Assembly (NCBI RefSeq): GCF_001012825.1
Contig: NZ_LCZJ02000033.1
Span: forward strand, 612,301 to 676,300
Source: Paenibacillus etheri
GTDB lineage: Bacteria > Bacillota > Bacilli > Paenibacillales > Paenibacillaceae
DNA length: 64,000 bases
Direction: 5' to 3'
In this document: positions 47,118 through 56,061 of the stretch, in pieces
How the letters are laid out: each line of letters opens with the position of its first letter
Numbering within the stretch: position 1 is the stretch's first letter
Program-made: the position numbers and the translations under genes
The notes under the pieces: model-generated
What the model saw: only the letters and a program-made list of their open reading frames with translations
Databases searched by the model: none
Told to the model about the DNA's origin: nothing

Positions 47118-48877
47118 TGAAAACCAAAAATAAAGGCCAGAATACATGGAGCAAGCTGCTCCGCTACTGCCGCAAGTATGTTCCAGTGATCGTAATTGCG
47201 CTAATCTGCGCTGCGGCTGGAACGGTGCTCACGTTATTCGGTCCGGACAAACTCTCCGAGATCACCGACAAAATTACAGCTGGTCTTGCCGGCAGCATCG
47301 ATATGGACGGCATTACTACCATTGGCATTACCCTCGTCGTAATCTACGGCGTCGGTGCGTTGTTGTCACTCTCGCAAGGCTTGATCATGTCGATTATTAC
47401 CCAGAAGGTCTCGAAGAAATTAAGAACTGATCTGGCTCATAAAATGAACAAACTTCCAATCTCCTACTATAATAAATCGGCCACAGGTGATATTTTATCC
47501 CGGGTAACGAATGATGTAGATACCATCGGGCAATCGATGAATCAGAGTATTGGTAATGTCGTAACCGCCGTAGCAATGTTCGTCGGTTCGATCGTCATGA
47601 TGCTGAAGACCAATGTAATTATGACCCTTACCGCTATTCTGGCAACGATCATCGGCTTTGGCCTAATGGTGGTCATTATGAAGAAATCGCAGAAATATTT
47701 TGCTAGCCAGCAGGAGTATTTAGGTAAAATCAACGGTCATGTCGAAGAAGTCTATACAGGACATAATGTAGTTAAAGCGTATAATGGCGAAGCGCAGATG
47801 CGCACTACCTTCCAGGAATTAAATCAGGGGCTGAAGAACAGCGCCTTCAAAGCGCAATTCCTCTCTGGGCTGATGCCACCGCTGATGGGCTTTATTGGTA
47901 ATCTGGGCTTCGTTGCTGTCTGTATCGTTGGTGGTGTACTCGCCATGAACGGCACGATTTCATTCGGGGTTATCGTCGCCTTCATTATGTATGTACGTTA
48001 CTTTACCCAGCCGTTGTCCCAGATTGCTCAGGCCGCGCAGAGTCTGCAAGCCGCATCTGCAGCTGGCAGCCGTGTATTTGAATTTCTGGAGGCTGAGGAA
48101 ATGGAAGACGAAAGCCACAAAGAGAACACACTGCCAACTGCTAAAGGCAAAGTAAAATTTGACCAAGTACAATTTGCGTATGAGACTTCAGAAAAACTGA
48201 TTATCAATAACTTCTCGACAGATGTAAAACCTGGGCAAAAAGTGGCCATCGTTGGTCCTACCGGCGCAGGAAAAACTACGCTGGTCAACCTGCTCATCCG
48301 ATTCAACGAATTGACGGGCGGAGAAATCTACATCGATGACACGACGATCAGCAGCCTGACGAGAGAGAATATTCATGATCTGTTCTGTATGGTCCTGCAG
48401 GATACCTGGCTGTTTGAGGGTACGATTAAAGAGAATCTGATTTACAATCAGCAGAACATATCCGACGATAAGATTGAAGAAGCTTGCAAGGCTGTTGGCC
48501 TACACCGCTTCATTAAATCCTTAAGTGACGGATACAACACCGTACTGAACGATAAGGTTAATCTGTCCGCCGGACAAAAGCAACAGCTGACCATCGCTCG
48601 CGCGATGCTGAAGGATGCGCCAATGCTCATTCTTGATGAAGCTACAAGCTCGGTGGATACCCGTACTGAGCTGCTGATTCAGCAGGCGATGGATAAGCTT
48701 ATGGAAGGCAGAACCTCTTTCGTTATCGCACACCGGCTCTCAACCATCAAGAATGCTGATGTGATTCTGGTCCTGAAGGACGGCGATATCTTGGAAAGCG
48801 GCAGCCATGCAGAATTGCTGGCTCAGAACGGATTCTATGCAGAGCTGTATAACAGCCAGTTTGAGCAGGCTTCATAA
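47117..48877 (+). CDS. Heterodimeric ABC exporter, subunit with catalytic ATPase site
   Basis: A 586-residue ABC half-transporter with six membrane helices (about 18-320) and a C-terminal ATPase domain. Walker A VGPTGAGKTT and Walker B MLILDEATSSVD (with the catalytic Glu) are intact; the signature is NLSAGQKQQ, Ala replacing the first Gly of the LSGGQ motif. In the heterodimer this altered signature faces the Asp-containing Walker B site of the partner, so both defects fall in the same site. The ATG overlaps the partner's TAA by one base. The nearby two-component system may regulate the pair. Confidence 0.93.
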   Translation: MKTKNKGQNTWSKLLRYCRKYVPVIVIALICAAAGTVLTLFGPDKLSEITDKITAGLAGSIDMDGITTIGITLVVIYGVGALLSLSQGLIMSIITQKVSKKLRTDLAHKMNKLPISYYNKSATGDILSRVTNDVDTIGQSMNQSIGNVVTAVAMFVGSIVMMLKTNVIMTLTAILATIIGFGLMVVIMKKSQKYFASQQEYLGKINGHVEEVYTGHNVVKAYNGEAQMRTTFQELNQGLKNSAFKAQFLSGLMPPLMGFIGNLGFVAVCIVGGVLAMNGTISFGVIVAFIMYVRYFTQPLSQIAQAAQSLQAASAAGSRVFEFLEAEEMEDESHKENTLPTAKGKVKFDQVQFAYETSEKLIINNFSTDVKPGQKVAIVGPTGAGKTTLVNLLIRFNELTGGEIYIDDTTISSLTRENIHDLFCMVLQDTWLFEGTIKENLIYNQQNISDDKIEEACKAVGLHRFIKSLSDGYNTVLNDKVNLSAGQKQQLTIARAMLKDAPMLILDEATSSVDTRTELLIQQAMDKLMEGRTSFVIAHRLSTIKNADVILVLKDGDILESGSHAELLAQNGFYAELYNSQFEQAS

Positions 48878-48884
48878 AAATGAT

Positions 48885-48923
48885 AAAAAAACTGCAACTC
48901 AATTATGAGCTTGCAGTTTTTTA
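48885..48923. terminator. Bidirectional terminator
   Basis: AAAAAACTGCAA pairs with TTGCAGTTTTTT between the convergent exporter and rRNA methyltransferase genes. Confidence 0.85.
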
Positions 48924-48949
48924 TCGTCCGTTCCTTTTTTAGAAGCAGC

Positions 48950-49738
48950 TTATGCCTTCCGCTGTCGCATTCCCTCAAATAGCAAAATCGTCGCTGCCAT
49001 CGCCGCATTGAGTGATTCAGCGCGGCCTGCCATCGGGATGATGATACTCTTGTCCACGAGTCGCGCAGTTTCCGGCGAAATGCCCTTGCCCTCACTGCCA
49101 ATCAGCAGCCACTGGCTGCCGTGAAAATCGTGCTGATAGCACGATTCTTCTCCCTGCAGCGAAGTGCTCACCAGCAATGCCCCGCGTTCCCGGGCCTGTG
49201 GCAAAATCTCACCTAAATCTCCCTCCACCACCGGGAGATGAAACATCGATCCCATCGTGGAACGGATGGTCTTCGGATTGTAGAGGTCGGCACAGCCTTG
49301 GCCGAGGATCACTCCATCTGCTCCTGCTGCATCCGCGCTGCGGATGATGGTGCCGACATTACCGGGGTCCTGGACACCGTCCAGGACAACCACCAGACTA
49401 TCCTCCTTCGCTAGGATAGCCTCTACCGCCTGCTGTTCCTTCCGCACGATGGCGAACACCGGCTGTGGTGTATTAGTGCTGCTGCATTTCGAGATGATGG
49501 CCGCTGTTACGCCAATCACATCCATGCCCTGAACGGACTGGAGAAGCCCCTTGAGTTCAGCGGGCATTCCTTTATCGAGGTCATAGGCAAGACATTCCAC
49601 ATCTGCTTCAGCCAGCAGCGCTTCCTGTACCAGATGAACACCTTCTACGATATATTTACGAGCCTTGTCACGGTGCTTTTTCTCCTGTAGCCCGGCCCAC
49701 TCTTTAACCCGCGTATTTTGCGGAGACATGATTTCCAT
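48950..49738 (-). CDS. TrmH family RNA methyltransferase (YsgA-like)
   Basis: A 262-residue SPOUT methyltransferase. Residues 1-95 form the substrate-binding domain (SPQNTRVKEWAGLQEKKHRD, YIVEGVHLVQEAL); residues 105-262 form the knotted catalytic domain with the three SpoU motifs: VQDPGNVGTIIRSADAAG, LIGSEGKGIS and IPMAGRAESLNAAMAATI. It transfers a methyl group from S-adenosylmethionine to a 2'-hydroxyl of rRNA or tRNA; the target site is not known for this subgroup. AAAGGAAG lies seven bases before the ATG. Confidence 0.92.
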   Translation of the reverse strand: MEIMSPQNTRVKEWAGLQEKKHRDKARKYIVEGVHLVQEALLAEADVECLAYDLDKGMPAELKGLLQSVQGMDVIGVTAAIISKCSSTNTPQPVFAIVRKEQQAVEAILAKEDSLVVVLDGVQDPGNVGTIIRSADAAGADGVILGQGCADLYNPKTIRSTMGSMFHLPVVEGDLGEILPQARERGALLVSTSLQGEESCYQHDFHGSQWLLIGSEGKGISPETARLVDKSIIIPMAGRAESLNAAMAATILLFEGMRQRKA

Positions 49739-49827
49739 AAAGTCTTCCTTTCTTATGCCTTGCCATTTTTTCTTGTTCTTATATTTTACTCTTTATCTTT
49801 GTCTTTACTCTTCTTCTTTTCTACTCC

Positions 49828-49883
49828 CCTATAAACCTGATGATTACGTTATGGAGAGGAAACGCAATAACGCTTATCATCAG
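49828..49883 (-). terminator. Hairpin terminator of the RCK-domain gene
   Basis: CTGATGATTACGTTAT and ATAACGCTTATCATCAG pair with small mismatches 12 bp past the gene; the minus strand continues GTTTATAG, a weak tail. Confidence 0.6.
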
Positions 49884-49894
49884 AATCGCCCCAC

Positions 49895-50554
49895 CTACTG
49901 ATACTCAATCTCCAGCTTCGTCAGGTTATCCTTATGCCCCACAATTACAAGGATATCCCCATCGACCAAACGATCCTCTGCACGAGGAGAGATGTTCATC
50001 TCTTCACCTTGGCGAATAGCCATTACGTTGCAGCCATATTTTGCGCGGATATCGAGCTCTTGTAGATTTTTCCCGAGCATCGATCCGGATACCTTCATGT
50101 CCAAAATACTATAATCAGGTGACAGCTCGATATAATCCAATATATTAGGCGAAGCCAAATGATGCGCAACCCGCATTCCCATATCCCGCTCAGGATAAAT
50201 CACCTTATCTGCACCTATTTTGCCTAATACTTTGCCGTGCAGCTCACTTTTTGCTTTTGCGATAATTGCTGGTACACCAAGGTCCTTCAGAATTAAAGTT
50301 GTAAGAATGCTTGCTTGGATGTCCTCTCCAATAGCCACAACCACCACATCAAAATTGCGAATACCAAGTGCGCGTAGCGCTTCTTCATCCGTTGAATCTG
50401 CAGATACGGCGTGTGTTACTATATTTGAAATCTCCTGTGTCCGTTGCTCGTCCGTGTCAATCGCAAGTACATCATACCCCATACCGCTGAGAGCTCTTGC
50501 AACACTGGATCCGAAACGCCCCATACCAATGATGGCATATTGTTTTTTAGCCAT
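49895..50554 (-). CDS. Potassium-channel gating subunit, Ktr/TrkA RCK family
   Basis: A 219-residue cytosolic ring subunit controlling a KtrB/TrkH-type potassium channel. RCK-N (1-140) has the nucleotide-binding motif IIGMGRFGSSVARAL and the acidic AIDTDE; RCK-C (140-219) begins near DYIELSPDYSILDMKVSGS. Length equals KtrA/KtrC of Bacillus, whose RCK-C domain binds c-di-AMP. The start at 50554 has GGGAGG ten bases upstream; an in-frame upstream codon at 50578 lies before it. The channel subunit gene is not next to it. Confidence 0.92.
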   Translation of the reverse strand: MAKKQYAIIGMGRFGSSVARALSGMGYDVLAIDTDEQRTQEISNIVTHAVSADSTDEEALRALGIRNFDVVVVAIGEDIQASILTTLILKDLGVPAIIAKAKSELHGKVLGKIGADKVIYPERDMGMRVAHHLASPNILDYIELSPDYSILDMKVSGSMLGKNLQELDIRAKYGCNVMAIRQGEEMNISPRAEDRLVDGDILVIVGHKDNLTKLEIEYQ

Positions 50555-50692
50555 GTCTATATGTACCTCCCGTAGCATTTCTATATCTCAAACAGTATAG
50601 CATATGAGAACAAAAACTTGAATTTCCAGCACCCATACAGGGTACATTAAAACGAAGTGAATATCACTACATTCCAAAAAGGAGATGTTTTT

Positions 50693-50929
50693 ATGCCAGT
50701 TACCATTGACTTACGCCAGGCGATTATTCATAAAGTGCATGGTCAATCCGAAGAGGATTTGCGGCATATGATTGAAGGCTCGGTAGACGGACCGGAAGCA
50801 GCACTCCCCGGACTTGGCGCCGTATTTGAAATGATCTGGAAAGACTTGGACACCGCTAAACAAGATAATTTGGTTTCAATGCTGCATGATCACCTTGAGA
50901 CGATTACCCCTGGGAATATCACTTCATAA
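50693..50929 (+). CDS. sspI: Small acid-soluble spore protein SspI
   Basis: A 78-residue protein matching SspI (about 70 residues in Bacillus), a minor spore-core protein made in the forespore. The conserved parts are the N-terminal LRQAIIHKV, a central acidic helix and LPGLGAVFEMIWKD. The ATG at 50693 follows AAGGAG by nine bases; an upstream in-frame ATG at 50657 lies before that site. Forespore-specific sigma-G control is expected from the family, but I could not define the promoter. Confidence 0.92.
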   Translation: MPVTIDLRQAIIHKVHGQSEEDLRHMIEGSVDGPEAALPGLGAVFEMIWKDLDTAKQDNLVSMLHDHLETITPGNITS

Positions 50930-50943
50930 CTAGACGTAATTAG

Positions 50944-51000
50944 TCAAAAACCTCCGCTTCCCCATTGTGCAATTTGCACGCTGAGGGCGGAGGTTTTTAT
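50944..51000. terminator. Bidirectional terminator of sspI and prfC
   Basis: AAAAACCTCCGC pairs with GCGGAGGTTTTT; an inner GTGCAA/TTGCAC hairpin fills the loop. Confidence 0.9.
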
Positions 51001-51028
51001 TAACAATCAGGAAGTTGTAGCTTCCTTA

Positions 51029-52627
51029 CTATAGTAATGCCTTAGGAGCCATCTCTAGGAACGTAGCTGTCGGGTTCTTATCCATCGCTGTTCGCATCGC
51101 ATATTCATTCTCGAACAACACGACAAAATTGCCCTTCTTATCTGTAACAAGCGTAGAGTTAATACGGAATTTGCTCGCATCCGGTTTAGCATCATCTACG
51201 ATCCAACGCGCGAACTGGTATGGCATACGTTGCAACTGAACATCCACACCATATTCACCCTTCATGCGGTACTCGAACACCTCAAACTGCAGCTGCCCAA
51301 CTACGCCGAGCAGGATATCGTCGAAGTTAACCGTGCGGAACACCTGAATCATTCCCTCTTCGGTTAGTTGATCGACACCCTTTTGGAACTGCTTCGATTT
51401 CAAAGCATTTTTAATGCTCACTTTAGCAAAAATCTCAGGTGAGAATGTTGGCAACTCATCGAATTCCAAATCTCCTGCCTGACTCAGTGTATCTCCAATT
51501 CTAAAAATACCTGGATCAAACAACCCGATAATATCTCCCGGATAGGCTTCCTCTACGATATCACGGTCTTGCGCTAAGAATTGTTGTGGCTGGGCCAGCT
51601 TAATATCCTTACCCGCACGTACATGCTTCACGCTCATACCCCGTTCGAACTTCCCGGACACAATACGCAGGAAAGCAATCCGGTCACGGTGAGCCGGGTT
51701 CATATTGGCTTGGATTTTGAACACATAGCCAGTAAACTTCTCATTCATCGGTTCTATCAAACCTGTAGTACTGCGGCGTGGTTCAGGCTTCGGTGCCAAA
51801 TCCAAGAAATTATCGAGGAAAGTCTGTACGCCGAAATTGTTGATCGCACTACCAAAGAACACAGGTGTGAGTTCACCACTTAGTACTTTTTCATAGTCAA
51901 AAGCATCGCCTGCTACATCAAGCAGCTCCAGATCCTGACACAGTTGATCATGCAGATATTCTCCAGCCATTTCACGAATGATTGGATCACGATATCCGTC
52001 AACCTTTTGTACCTTGATTACGGAGTGATCGTCACCTTGGAACAGCTCCACCTGATTCTTCATCCGGTCATATACGCCACATAGCTCACGTCCACTACCG
52101 ATCGGCCAGTTCATAGGCACAGAGCGAATGCCCAGTACCTGCTCCAGCTCTTCCATCAGATCAAACGGACTGCGTCCTTCACGGTCCAGCTTATTGATAA
52201 AGGTAAAGATCGGAATCCCACGTTTAGCACATACCTGAAACAGCTTGGTCGTCTGGGTTTCCACACCTTTTGCCACGTCGATAAGCATGACCGCACTATC
52301 AGCAGCTGTTAGTGTACGGTAGGTGTCCTCACTAAAGTCTTGGTGACCCGGTGTATCCAAAATATTCACGCGGTGGTTCAAATAATCAAACTGCATTACA
52401 GAGGAAGTAACAGAAATCCCCCGCTGCTTCTCAATTTCCATCCAGTCGCTCGTTGCATGCTTGTTCGCCTTCCGGGCTTTAACCGTTCCCGCTAAACGGA
52501 TAGCACCACCGAATAACAGTAGTTTTTCCGTTAAAGTTGTTTTACCCGCATCCGGGTGGGAAATGATCGCAAAGGTTCTGCGTCTGTCCACTTCCTTTTG
52601 CAGCTTCTGATCTATTGCTTTGTTCAT
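51029..52627 (-). CDS. prfC: Peptide chain release factor 3
   Basis: A 532-residue translational GTPase that removes RF1/RF2 from the ribosome after peptide release. G domain motifs: SHPDAGKTTLTEK (P-loop), RGISVTSSVMQ (switch I), DTPGHQDF (G3) and NKLD (G4). Domains 2 and 3 follow, with the conserved end region GVVGQLQFEVFEYRMKGEYG. Length and motifs are standard. GAAGGG lies ahead of the ATG. The gene stands alone, with the terminator shared with sspI. Confidence 0.96.
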   Translation of the reverse strand: MNKAIDQKLQKEVDRRRTFAIISHPDAGKTTLTEKLLLFGGAIRLAGTVKARKANKHATSDWMEIEKQRGISVTSSVMQFDYLNHRVNILDTPGHQDFSEDTYRTLTAADSAVMLIDVAKGVETQTTKLFQVCAKRGIPIFTFINKLDREGRSPFDLMEELEQVLGIRSVPMNWPIGSGRELCGVYDRMKNQVELFQGDDHSVIKVQKVDGYRDPIIREMAGEYLHDQLCQDLELLDVAGDAFDYEKVLSGELTPVFFGSAINNFGVQTFLDNFLDLAPKPEPRRSTTGLIEPMNEKFTGYVFKIQANMNPAHRDRIAFLRIVSGKFERGMSVKHVRAGKDIKLAQPQQFLAQDRDIVEEAYPGDIIGLFDPGIFRIGDTLSQAGDLEFDELPTFSPEIFAKVSIKNALKSKQFQKGVDQLTEEGMIQVFRTVNFDDILLGVVGQLQFEVFEYRMKGEYGVDVQLQRMPYQFARWIVDDAKPDASKFRINSTLVTDKKGNFVVLFENEYAMRTAMDKNPTATFLEMAPKALL

Positions 52628-53110
52628 TACACAAATCCCTTCATATATAAAATTCCTGCTTCTGCTTCAATTACACTGGGGTTATCTTCAAATCGGTGCT
52701 CTGCTCATTGTTCATACCCCTTCATTTCTGAATGAATAGCTATCTTAGGTCTAGCTCCAGTCCGCTTCAAGTGAAAGCATCCTCTAAAGTATATCAAAAT
52801 CCGGCAGACATTATCTACTAAAAAGCTATTGCAGCAAAATATCTCCCAAATCAGGTCTATATCATGTTCACCAGTTCTCATAGCTCAACAAGAAAAACGC
52901 CTGACGGCGTCCTTGGAGGTAGAGTTACAAGCTGAGTACAGCCGTTCCATACTCGTATCCATATGCACATTCGTAGTGAGGTTCCGCTTACGGACCGAAT
53001 GGATCTTTATTTCGATGAAATGAGCACATATATTAGGGGCGGATCGTATTGCACTTATTCCCTAATAACAAGCCCATTCCCGGGTGATTCAGGGCGGATA
53101 ACAGTGCTAG
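52628..53110. other. Gene-free gap before the 52-bp array
   Basis: No reading frame has a ribosome site or recognisable protein. The stretch AAACGCCTGACGGCGTC (near 52890) is a small hairpin, GACGGCGTC/ GCCGTCAGGCG-like, in sequence that looks like an intergenic repeat. The prfC promoter must lie near 52640-52700 on the minus strand. Confidence 0.4.
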
Positions 53111-53682
53111 CTCGTTTACGTTACCGGAGGCACACTGTATTCGGTTTTTCGCATACATTTGGCTCGGTTACGTTACTGGCGACACATTGTATTCGGTTTT
53201 TCGAATACAATCGGCTCGTTTACGTTACCGGCGGCACATTATATTCGGTTTTTCGCATACATTCGGCTCGTTTACGTTACTGGCGGCACATTGTATTCGG
53301 TTTTTCGCATACATTTGGCTCGTTAACGTTACTGGCGGCACATTGTATTCGATTTTTCTCATACATTTAGCTCGTTTACGTTACCGGAGGCACATTGTAT
53401 TCGGTTTTTCGCATACAATCGGCTCGTTTACGTTACTGGCGGCACATTGTATTCGATTTTTCGCATACATTTAGCTCGTTTACGTTACTGGCTGCACATT
53501 GTATTCGGTTTTTCGCATACATTTGGCTCGTTAACGTTACTGGCGGCACATTGTATTCGGTTTTTCGCATACATTTGGCTCGTTAACGTTACTGGCTGCA
53601 CATTGTATTCGGTTTTTCGCATACATTTGGCTCGTTAACGTTACTGGCTGCACATTGTATTCGGTTTTTCGCATACATTTGT
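53111..53682. repeat. Eleven-copy 52-bp tandem repeat array
   Basis: Eleven head-to-tail units of exactly 52 bp begin with CTCG at 53111, 53163, 53215 and so on to 53631. Each contains CGTTACTGGCGGCACA and the imperfect inverted repeat TGTATTCGGTTTTTCGCATACA split as TGTATTCG/CGCATACA, able to form a stem-loop. Units differ by one to five bases, and some changes recur in alternate units. No coding gene is convincing in it: 52 is not a multiple of three and no ribosome site precedes the open frames. Confidence 0.95.
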
Positions 53683-53993
53683 CTGTAAGCTCGACTAAAA
53701 CATGCATTTCGGAGGATAAGGTCCGCTCGGTCCGACCCAAAGACGTGTGTGTAATTGAAAACAGGGCTCCCCATGGCCACCCGTTGAATATAGGCCCCTC
53801 CCTTGAATTCGTTTCACATTTCTCCGCAGTCTCTTATAGTAAAATAGTTGTATTTCCTACACTTATAAGAAGTATTAGCATTTCCAATCGCCTTTAGTTG
53901 TATTTGATGCAATTAAAAATTCAATGTACTAGCTTTTCGGGGTTCCACCCAATATGTGATTTTAATTGTACAAAGTGCAGTTATTTGAAAAAT
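53683..53993. other. Gene-free gap after the 52-bp array
   Basis: No gene seen. Two related words, TAGTTGTATTTCCTACACTTATA (shortened here as TAGTTGTATTTCC, 53840) and TAGTTGTATTTGATGC (53896), resemble each other and may be copies of a dispersed intergenic element. Confidence 0.35.
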
Positions 53994-54083
53994 GTTCCTG
54001 TCGCCCGAGCGGCATTTGGAGCCAGAGTGGCCTTGGGAGGCTGAGTGACCTTGTTGGCCCAAGCGACCTGGGGAGGCTGAGTG
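53994..54083 (-). repeat. Five degenerate 18-bp tandem repeats
   Basis: Read on the minus strand: CACTCAGCCTCCCCAGGT, CGCTTGGGCCAACAAGGT, CACTCAGCCTCCCAAGGC, CACTCTGGCTCCAAATGC, CGCTCGGGCGACAGGAAC. All are 18 bp, sharing C-R-CT-x-x-G-x-C. They follow the zwf terminator directly. A minus-strand frame would read six-residue repeats (HSASPG, HSASQG), but no start signal supports a protein. Confidence 0.75.
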
Positions 54084-54100
54084 TTCTCTAATCTCAGCAT

Positions 54101-54135
54101 TACAAAAAATCTCCCTGCATCCTCTGCAGGGAGAT
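54101..54135 (-). terminator. Intrinsic terminator of zwf
   Basis: Minus strand ATCTCCCTGCA pairs perfectly with TGCAGGGAGAT, then TTTTTG. Confidence 0.9.
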
Positions 54136-54151
54136 AGCATTAACGCAAAGT

Positions 54152-55702
54152 TTAGTTATTCTTCAGCCAAACTACATTATCTTCTTCCTGACCGTTTACC
54201 GGCCACCAATGGAAGCCATCCTGACCAAGCAATTGATCCGCTTCAACCGGACCCCAAGTGCCAGCAGGATAAGAAGATAGATCACTCGACTCTTCCTTCC
54301 AAGCCTTCGCAATACGATCCACGAACGACCAAGCTGACGATACCTCATCCCAACGAGTGAAATAAGTGGAATCTCCGCGTGCCGCATCATGAAGCAAGCG
54401 CTCGTAAGCTTCCGGAGAATTGATTCCAACCAAGCAGCTCTGACAGAAGTCCATAGCGAGCGGTTGAATTTCAGACTCGGAACCCGGCTTCTTGGCATTA
54501 ATCTTTACATAAATGCCTTCCATAGGGTTCACACGGATAACAAGTAGGTTAGGCTCCAGCGTATGCTTTTGTCCCAAATAAACATTGGTTGGCATTCCCT
54601 TGAACTCAACTACCACTTCCGTTGTCTTCACCGGTAGACGTTTACCTGTACGAATATAGAAAGGAACTCCAGCCCAGCGGAAGTTATCTACAAACACACG
54701 GGCAGCAAAATACGTCTCAGTACTCGATTCAGGATCAACCTTATCCTCCTGACGATAAGCAGGAAGGGTCTTTCCATTGTGCAAGCCTTGAATATACTGT
54801 GCTCTCACGACATTCTCACGAACCTCGTCAGATGTACCATAAGGGCGAAGTGAACGAAGTACCTTCACCTTTTCGTCACGAATATCTTCTGCAAGCAGAC
54901 GGCTTGGTGGTTCCATTGCGATCATAGTCAGCAGTTGCAATATATGATTCTGGCCCATATCCCGTAAGGCTCCAGCATGATCATAATAACCACCACGCTC
55001 TTCAACACCTACGGTTTCGCCAAGTGTAATTTGAATATTGGCAATATGCTTATTATTCCAAAGCGGTTCGAAAAAAGCATTGGCAAAACGAATGACTTCG
55101 ATATTCTGAACCATTTCTTTACCCAGATAATGATCGATCCGGTAGATCTCCTCTTCCTTGAATACCTCACGGATCTGCTCGTTCAGCTGCTCAGCTGACT
55201 CCAGGTTATATCCAAAAGGCTTCTCGATGACGAGGCGATTCCATCCTGTGCTATCCAGCATGCCGCCAGCCTTAAGGTTGAACGAGACACTGCCGAACAA
55301 TTCAGGCGCCAGAGCAAGATAGAACATCCGATTGCCCGGAATTCTGAACTTCTCTTCAAGAGCTTCTGTTTGAGCTCTTAATTCGCGGAAGCCATCAATA
55401 TCGTTGATGTCCAGAGATTTGTATTCAAAATGCTGTACAAACTCGTTCCATTCGCTCTCTTCTCCCGCTTTATAACGGCAGAATTCAAGGATGGATTCCT
55501 TCACATCACTTCTAAATTCTTCCTGAGTACGCGGGCGCCGCGCCACGCCAATTACCGCAAAATCATGTGCCAGCTTACCTTCACGGTACAAGCTGTAAAT
55601 CGCCGGGAAAAGCTTACGCCGGGCTAAATCTCCGGTTGCCCCAAAGATAAAAAAGACAGCACCGGGTGTGTGCAGTGCATCAAGGGTTTGATTTTCAGCC
55701 AT
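54152..55702 (-). CDS. zwf: Glucose-6-phosphate dehydrogenase
   Basis: Oxidises glucose 6-phosphate to 6-phosphogluconolactone with NADP, the entry to the oxidative pentose phosphate pathway. The 516-residue protein has the dinucleotide motif FGATGDLARRKLFPA, the active-site signature RIDHYLGKEMVQN with the catalytic His region, and IEKPFGYN. Length is standard. The ATG at 55702 has GAGGAG just two to five bases upstream, a short spacing. The gene is alone; the usual partners (gnd, pgl) are not adjacent. Confidence 0.96.
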   Translation of the reverse strand: MAENQTLDALHTPGAVFFIFGATGDLARRKLFPAIYSLYREGKLAHDFAVIGVARRPRTQEEFRSDVKESILEFCRYKAGEESEWNEFVQHFEYKSLDINDIDGFRELRAQTEALEEKFRIPGNRMFYLALAPELFGSVSFNLKAGGMLDSTGWNRLVIEKPFGYNLESAEQLNEQIREVFKEEEIYRIDHYLGKEMVQNIEVIRFANAFFEPLWNNKHIANIQITLGETVGVEERGGYYDHAGALRDMGQNHILQLLTMIAMEPPSRLLAEDIRDEKVKVLRSLRPYGTSDEVRENVVRAQYIQGLHNGKTLPAYRQEDKVDPESSTETYFAARVFVDNFRWAGVPFYIRTGKRLPVKTTEVVVEFKGMPTNVYLGQKHTLEPNLLVIRVNPMEGIYVKINAKKPGSESEIQPLAMDFCQSCLVGINSPEAYERLLHDAARGDSTYFTRWDEVSSAWSFVDRIAKAWKEESSDLSSYPAGTWGPVEADQLLGQDGFHWWPVNGQEEDNVVWLKNN

Positions 55703-56061
55703 GGCTCCTCATCTTTCTGTATGTAATATAGTTTATTGACATTCTCAGCGTCGAGAAAACGACGTTATGTCATTTTAGCATATTCCTAAAAAGGATGCTA
55801 TCACATTCCTGACAAATACTCTCGGGATTTCGAAATTTTCAATTCATGTTTTCTTATTATTAACTACACTTCGCCTTATAAAACTTAAATCTGTATTGAC
55901 GAATTGTTTTTCATTGTATCCATTTATTACAATTGAATTATTTTGTTTCTCATACTGTGCAGACGAACCATCTATACAAATTAATTACTTTCAATCAGGA
56001 ATATTCTGCAAATCATCCGGGAACGTTAAAGGAAAAAAATTCGAAAGTCGAGCGCCCTTTA
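55703..56061. other. Divergent gap between zwf and the germination operon
   Basis: An AT-rich 359-bp region. The germination operon's promoter, expected to be forespore-specific (sigma-G), should be here, but no pair of boxes has the right spacing. An open frame continues upstream of 56062 to 55933 without a ribosome site. Confidence 0.35.

Noticed and set aside
52963-53638. Overlapping plus-strand open frames of 60-135 codons across the 52-bp array
   Set aside because: They arise because the repeat happens to lack stops in most copies; there is no ribosome site, and the same peptides recur in shifted frames.
53111-53682. CRISPR array
   Set aside because: Units are contiguous 52-bp copies with no unique spacers, and no cas genes are nearby.
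53913-54140. 75-codon minus-strand open frame with HSASQG-type repeats
   Set aside because: It lies over the 18-bp repeats and zwf terminator, lacks a ribosome site and has no homology I recognise.
55861-55930. Sigma-G promoter for the germination operon
   Set aside because: Candidate boxes (TGTATT/CATTGTA and GAATT/CATTTAT) are spaced about 14-15 bp apart or mismatch the consensus, too poor to call.
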